From contig NZ_JAAIKC010000001.1 in assembly GCF_010820665.1 (NCBI RefSeq), positions 1,573,516-1,637,515 of the forward strand: 64,000 bases of DNA, written 5' to 3'. The stretch's first letter is position 1. Each line of letters starts with the position of its first letter. The translations under genes were made by a program, and so were the position numbers. Under the pieces are notes generated by a model. The model had not been told where the DNA came from. It did no database searches and saw only the letters and a list, made by a program, of their open reading frames with translations. Below, piece by piece: positions 61,205 through 64,000 of the stretch. The stretch comes from Paenibacillus sp. SYP-B3998. GTDB taxonomy: Bacteria; Bacillota; Bacilli; Paenibacillales; NBRC-103111.

Positions 61205-62128
61205 ATGAGAGCGATTGTATGCACAAAATACGGTTCACCAGATGTCCTGGAGCTCAAAGAGGTAGACAAATCTAATCCGAAGAACAATGAAGTACTGGTG
61301 AAAGTTTATGCGACAACAGTTACATCAGGGGACTGTAGAATTCGAAATTTCGTAAGTCCTATGTTGTACTGGATTCCTATGCGAATAATAATAGGTCTCA
61401 GAAAACCAAGAAAGTCTATTCTGGGTGTGGAGTTAGCCGGGAAAATTGAAGCAATAGGAAAAGATGTGAAACGGTTCAAGAAAGGTGACCAGGTTTATGC
61501 TTTAACGGGGATGCGATTTGGTGCTCATGCCGAGTACACATGTCTACCAGAAGACGGAGTAGTGGCACTAAAACCAGCGAATCTGACCTATGAGGAAGCC
61601 GCTGCCGTTCCTTTTGGGGGAACTTCAGCATTGTATTTTCTAAAAAAGGGAAATATTCAGAACGGACAGAAAGTTCTTATCTATGGAGCGTCTGGAGCGG
61701 TAGGGACCTCCGCGGTTCAGCTTGCCAAGTGCTTTGGGGCAGAAGTTACCGGGGTATGCAGTACCACGAATTTAGAATTGGTGAGATCTCTGGGAGCCGA
61801 TAAGGTAATGGATTACACGAGAGATGATTTTACGAGAAGAGGAGAGCTTTATGATATCATCTTTGATGCAGTTGGGAAAAACTCGAAATCAAATTGCTAG
61901 AAAGCACTATCACCGAATGGGACATACGTGTCAGTTGAAGGGCAGGGGATAGCAAAGGTACGTACGGAAGATTTAATTTTCCTCAAAGAACTTTTGGAGG
62001 CGGGTCAGATAAAATCGGTCATAGATAGATGCTATACGCTGGAACAAATTCCTGAGGCTCACAGATATGTGGAAAAAGGGCGCAAAAAAGGTAATGTAGT
62101 CATCACGGTGGAACCCCATGGGTGGTAG
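61205..62128 (+). pseudogene. MDR-superfamily NAD(P)-dependent quinone oxidoreductase/alcohol dehydrogenase with one amber codon
   Basis: The frame is continuous from ATG 61205 (GGAGGAGG just upstream) to 62128 except for one in-frame TAG at 61898-61900, in the run [17 protein letters not shown]. All motifs are present: the N-terminal GroES-like domain, [15 protein letters not shown] near residue 75, and the NAD(P) Rossmann motif [14 protein letters not shown] near residue 160. The C-terminus [18 protein letters not shown] fits too. At that site the family usually has Lys (AAG to TAG is one change). It could be a recent nonsense mutation, a sequencing error or, less likely, read-through. Confidence 0.8.
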
Positions 62129-62145
62129 TGCGGAGAAATGGCGAG

Positions 62146-62170
62146 AAAACGGCAGAGATGCCGTTTTTTT
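62146..62170 (+). terminator. Terminator after the dehydrogenase
   Basis: AAAACGGCA and TGCCGTTTT pair round GAGA and end in seven T. Confidence 0.88.
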
Positions 62171-62266
62171 CATTTATTTGTCCATTTCAAATGACGTTTC
62201 AAAACATGGAGGTCCCATACATATGTTCTTGACCTCCGACATGTAGCAATGACTATGACTGGATAA

Positions 62267-62839
62267 TTCGAGGCAAAACAACGCGCTGATAAGCAAGCAC
62301 GTAAGCAGTTGCGGCGTAATGTACAAGTCGTTTTTCAGGATTGTTACTCAGCAGTAAATCCACGATTTTCAATCAAACATATTATCTCAGAGCCACTTCG
62401 AAATTATGAACGTTTGTCTCCGCAGGAAGAGATTCGTAAAGTATCGGAACTGCTTGAAGTTGTCGGTCTCCGTTCTGACGATATGAATAAGAAGCCTCAA
62501 CAACTGAGCGGCGGTCAGCTGCAACGGGTTAATATCGCTAGAGCTATTGCGCTAGAGCCGAAGCTAATTGTGTTGGATGAACCGGTAAGTAGTCTAGATA
62601 TGGTTGTTCAGAAACAAATTCTGCTCCATCTCAAGGATTTGAAAGAGAAGAAAGGTCTATCCTATCTGTTTATTTCACATGATGTATTGCCTGTCAGTTT
62701 ACTGGCCGATCAAGTGGCTATTCTTGACGAAGGCCAGATTGTAGAGAAGATGGAAGTTTCTCAAATGCTTTCATGTTCGCATCCTGCTTCCCGTCGTCTT
62801 ATGGGGGACATGATATTACAAAAGAAATTAATAACGTAA
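62267..62839 (+). pseudogene. Oligopeptide/nickel-type ABC transporter ATPase, 5'-truncated
   Basis: The frame opens after TAA 62264-62266 and encodes the Q-loop VQVVFQDCYSAVNPRF, the signature LSGGQLQRVNIARA, Walker B KLIVLDEPVSSLD and the switch histidine ISHD. It belongs to the OppF/DppF/CntF class. The first 80 or so residues, including the Walker A motif (GxxGxGKS/T), are missing, so ATP binding is lost. The partner permease and second ATPase genes are absent. It is a remnant. Confidence 0.85.
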
Positions 62840-63191
62840 TAATGGATAGGAATACAAAAGCTGAGGAAGTATTCATTCACCTAAATCCATGGTACGAGAA
62901 ATCGGTGATTGGCAAGTGATGACTATCCATCGGAAATCAAATGTTTAATATCGGGGCTGCCATGTGGTAGCCTTTTTTCACGTTGAAGGGATGAGCGGGG
63001 GAGGTAGAGCCTGCCATCACACGAAACCAGTATTTATCTCGTTAAATTGCAGGTAAACGGATAAAGACGGACTATACGGGTAAGGGGTGCTATCTGTTAT
63101 TTCGAATACACTTCGCCACTTGTGTTGGTGCCTATGTCAAACACCTATAAACATTCATAGTGTGTAGTAAACTGGGTAAAGGAGTTATTAA
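62840..63191 (+). promoter_or_regulatory. Intergenic region before the YmaF-like gene
   Basis: It holds the terminator at 62954-62979 and then about 210 bases without a gene. AAAGGAG (63178-63184) stands 7 bases before the YmaF-like ATG. No operator was recognised. Confidence 0.4.
62954..62979 (+). terminator. Terminator after the ABC ATPase remnant
   Basis: GGCTGCCA and TGGTAGCC pair with one mismatch and are followed by six T. Confidence 0.75.
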
Positions 63192-63581
63192 ATGAAAAAG
63201 ATACCTGTTACTGGGCTTGTATTTCACTCAAACGACTCATTATCAGATCATTCGCATGGATTGTATATTACTTCTTGGGATGGCATGCCCTACCCACACC
63301 AGCACATGTTTTCGGGCACCACGTCAATTAATAATGGGCATGTACATGAATACATTGGCGTTACTGAACCAGCCCCGACAGGTGTCCCTCACTTTCATCG
63401 TTACCATACGGTTACTTCCATGAATGACGGTCACACTCACATTATTGATGGGGTAACAGGTCCAGCAATTGATCTTCCCATAGGAGGGCATGTTCATTAT
63501 TTTGAAGGATATTCAACTGTAAATGGTATGCATCCACATTCTCATCATTACAAAGGAAACACAGGAAATGAGGTTGGTTAA
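63192..63581 (+). CDS. YmaF-family histidine-rich protein
   Basis: This 129-residue protein has recurrent His-x-His pairs: DHSHG, PHQHMF, NGHVHEYIGVT, PHFHRYHTVT, DGHTHIIDGVT, GGHVHYFEGYST and HPHSHHYKG. This matches the YmaF family (about six degenerate repeats of 15-20 residues), which is common in Bacillales and Clostridia. The role is not established; metal binding or a spore-related function is likely. AAAGGAG precedes ATG 63192. Confidence 0.88.
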   Translation: MKKIPVTGLVFHSNDSLSDHSHGLYITSWDGMPYPHQHMFSGTTSINNGHVHEYIGVTEPAPTGVPHFHRYHTVTSMNDGHTHIIDGVTGPAIDLPIGGHVHYFEGYSTVNGMHPHSHHYKGNTGNEVG

Positions 63582-63894
63582 GCATACATTGGCTTTTATG
63601 CTGTATTCATTTGTAGAATGATGAAAAAACCGATTTGCAAGAATTGTTAACTTATAGCAGGTGAAAGGAGAGGCACTAAAATTCTCTTCCTAGTAACTGG
63701 TGAACTGTCGAGAGCAATCTCGGCAGTTGTTTTTACCTTCATATTCCATTAAATTACAATATAAAATAGCTAATTCACTGCGCGAGGTGTTCTATACTCT
63801 CAAAATAGGCTTTTATAAACTGGCATTTGTCCACGCATTTCAAATGCCATTGAAATATAATAAACCATCTGATAGCAGAAGGGAGCGAGATGGA
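63582..63894 (+). promoter_or_regulatory. Intergenic region between YmaF-like and YjcZ genes
   Basis: After a terminator-like hairpin at 63703-63735, the rest is a promoter region for the YjcZ gene. GGGAG stands at 63881-63885. A possible sporulation promoter cannot be defined with confidence. Confidence 0.35.
63703..63735 (+). terminator. Hairpin with T-run after the YmaF-like gene
   Basis: AACTGTCGAGA and TCTCGGCAGTT pair with one G-T pair round GCAA, followed by TGTTTTTA. The distance from the gene is about 120 bases. Confidence 0.75.
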
Positions 63895-64000
63895 ATGGGT
63901 TATGCTGCAGGAGGTTGTTATAGCGGTGGTTTGGGTACAAGTACGGCTGTTGTCTTGGTTCTCTTCATTCTTTTGGTTATTATTACCAGCACATTTGTGT
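63895..64000 (+). CDS. YjcZ-family sporulation protein, cut by the window edge
   Basis: The visible 35 residues read MGYAAGGCYSGGLGTSTA then VVLVLFILLVIITSTFV, a Gly-rich head plus one hydrophobic helix as in the genes at 56394 and 56854. GGGAG stands 9 bases before the ATG. The stop lies just outside the window, since the family is normally 35-45 residues. Confidence 0.85.
   Translation, partial: MGYAAGGCYSGGLGTSTAVVLVLFILLVIITSTFV

Noticed and set aside
1..64000. tRNA, rRNA and CRISPR arrays
   Set aside because: I looked for cloverleaf arms with a GGTTCRANNCC-type motif, for rRNA core motifs and for short regularly spaced repeats, and found none.

Overview
The window looks like chromosome of an endospore-forming Firmicute, most likely Paenibacillaceae (Paenibacillus, Brevibacillus or a close relative). 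The evidence is a GerAB-type germination permease, three tiny YjcZ-type sporulation proteins, a YmaF-type protein, GGAGG ribosome sites and moderate G+C. The assignment to family is inference; no rRNA or tRNA gene was seen.

Layout. (1) 1-1.9 kb: an NmrA-like NAD(P)-binding protein gene behind a small membrane-protein gene, with the 3' end of a second, almost identical NmrA copy at the left edge. (2) 2.1-15.8 kb: a three-gene operon with two non-ribosomal peptide synthetases (three adenylation domains: Val-like, unassigned, Val-like) and a translationally coupled GT17-type glycosyltransferase. It has half-condensation domains at both N-termini, a degenerate epimerisation-like domain, and no thioesterase or reductase. 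(3) 16-36.4 kb: an anaerobic-metabolism island: mobA, adhE-pflB-pflA, moeA-moaA, a hemerythrin-like gene, nirBD, narK, and a seven-gene operon built round a NarB/NasC/NapA-clade molybdoenzyme with a four-cluster ferredoxin subunit, a Tat-type Rieske protein and a membrane subunit. Palindromes of the form TGTGA-N6-TCACA/T stand before seven of these transcription units, so one Fnr/CRP-type regulator probably switches the island on when oxygen falls. (4) 36.4-45 kb: mixed accessory genes and remnants: NPCBM and IS1595 fragments, a TetR/hydrolase divergent pair, a truncated DMT transporter, a tautomerase, an MFS efflux pump, a CYP102-reductase remnant and a GNAT gene. (5) 45.4-48.1 kb: cytochrome bd oxidase cydA-cydB with a 49-codon cydS-like gene and another tiny membrane ORF upstream. 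(6) 48.1-50.6 kb: gerAB between two IS66-type end remnants whose outer flanks carry the same 8 bp, next to gerAC and dedA remnants. (7) 50.6-55.1 kb: cell-envelope genes: a secreted NlpC/P60 hydrolase, murT-gatD (lipid II amidation) and a GT4 glycosyltransferase, in visibly A+T-rich DNA. (8) 55.1-57.3 kb: gene decay (histidine kinase, solute-binding protein and GNAT remnants) with small sporulation genes. (9) 57.3-61 kb: a Fur-box iron-siderophore locus (FhuF-like reductase, lipoprotein, AraC/binding-protein regulator). (10) 61-64 kb: a LuxR remnant, a dehydrogenase gene broken by a single amber codon, a 5'-truncated peptide-ABC ATPase, YmaF and a YjcZ gene cut by the window edge.

How the parts connect. 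MobA, MoeA and MoaA make the molybdenum cofactor needed by the nitrate reductase, NarK moves nitrate and nitrite, NirBD reduces nitrite to ammonium, and PflB/PflA/AdhE regenerate NAD+ fermentatively, all behind the same palindrome. The best candidates for something undescribed are the NRPS-GT17 operon, whose product should be a short and possibly glycosylated peptide, and the Fnr-controlled nitrate reductase complex built on an assimilatory-type catalytic subunit.
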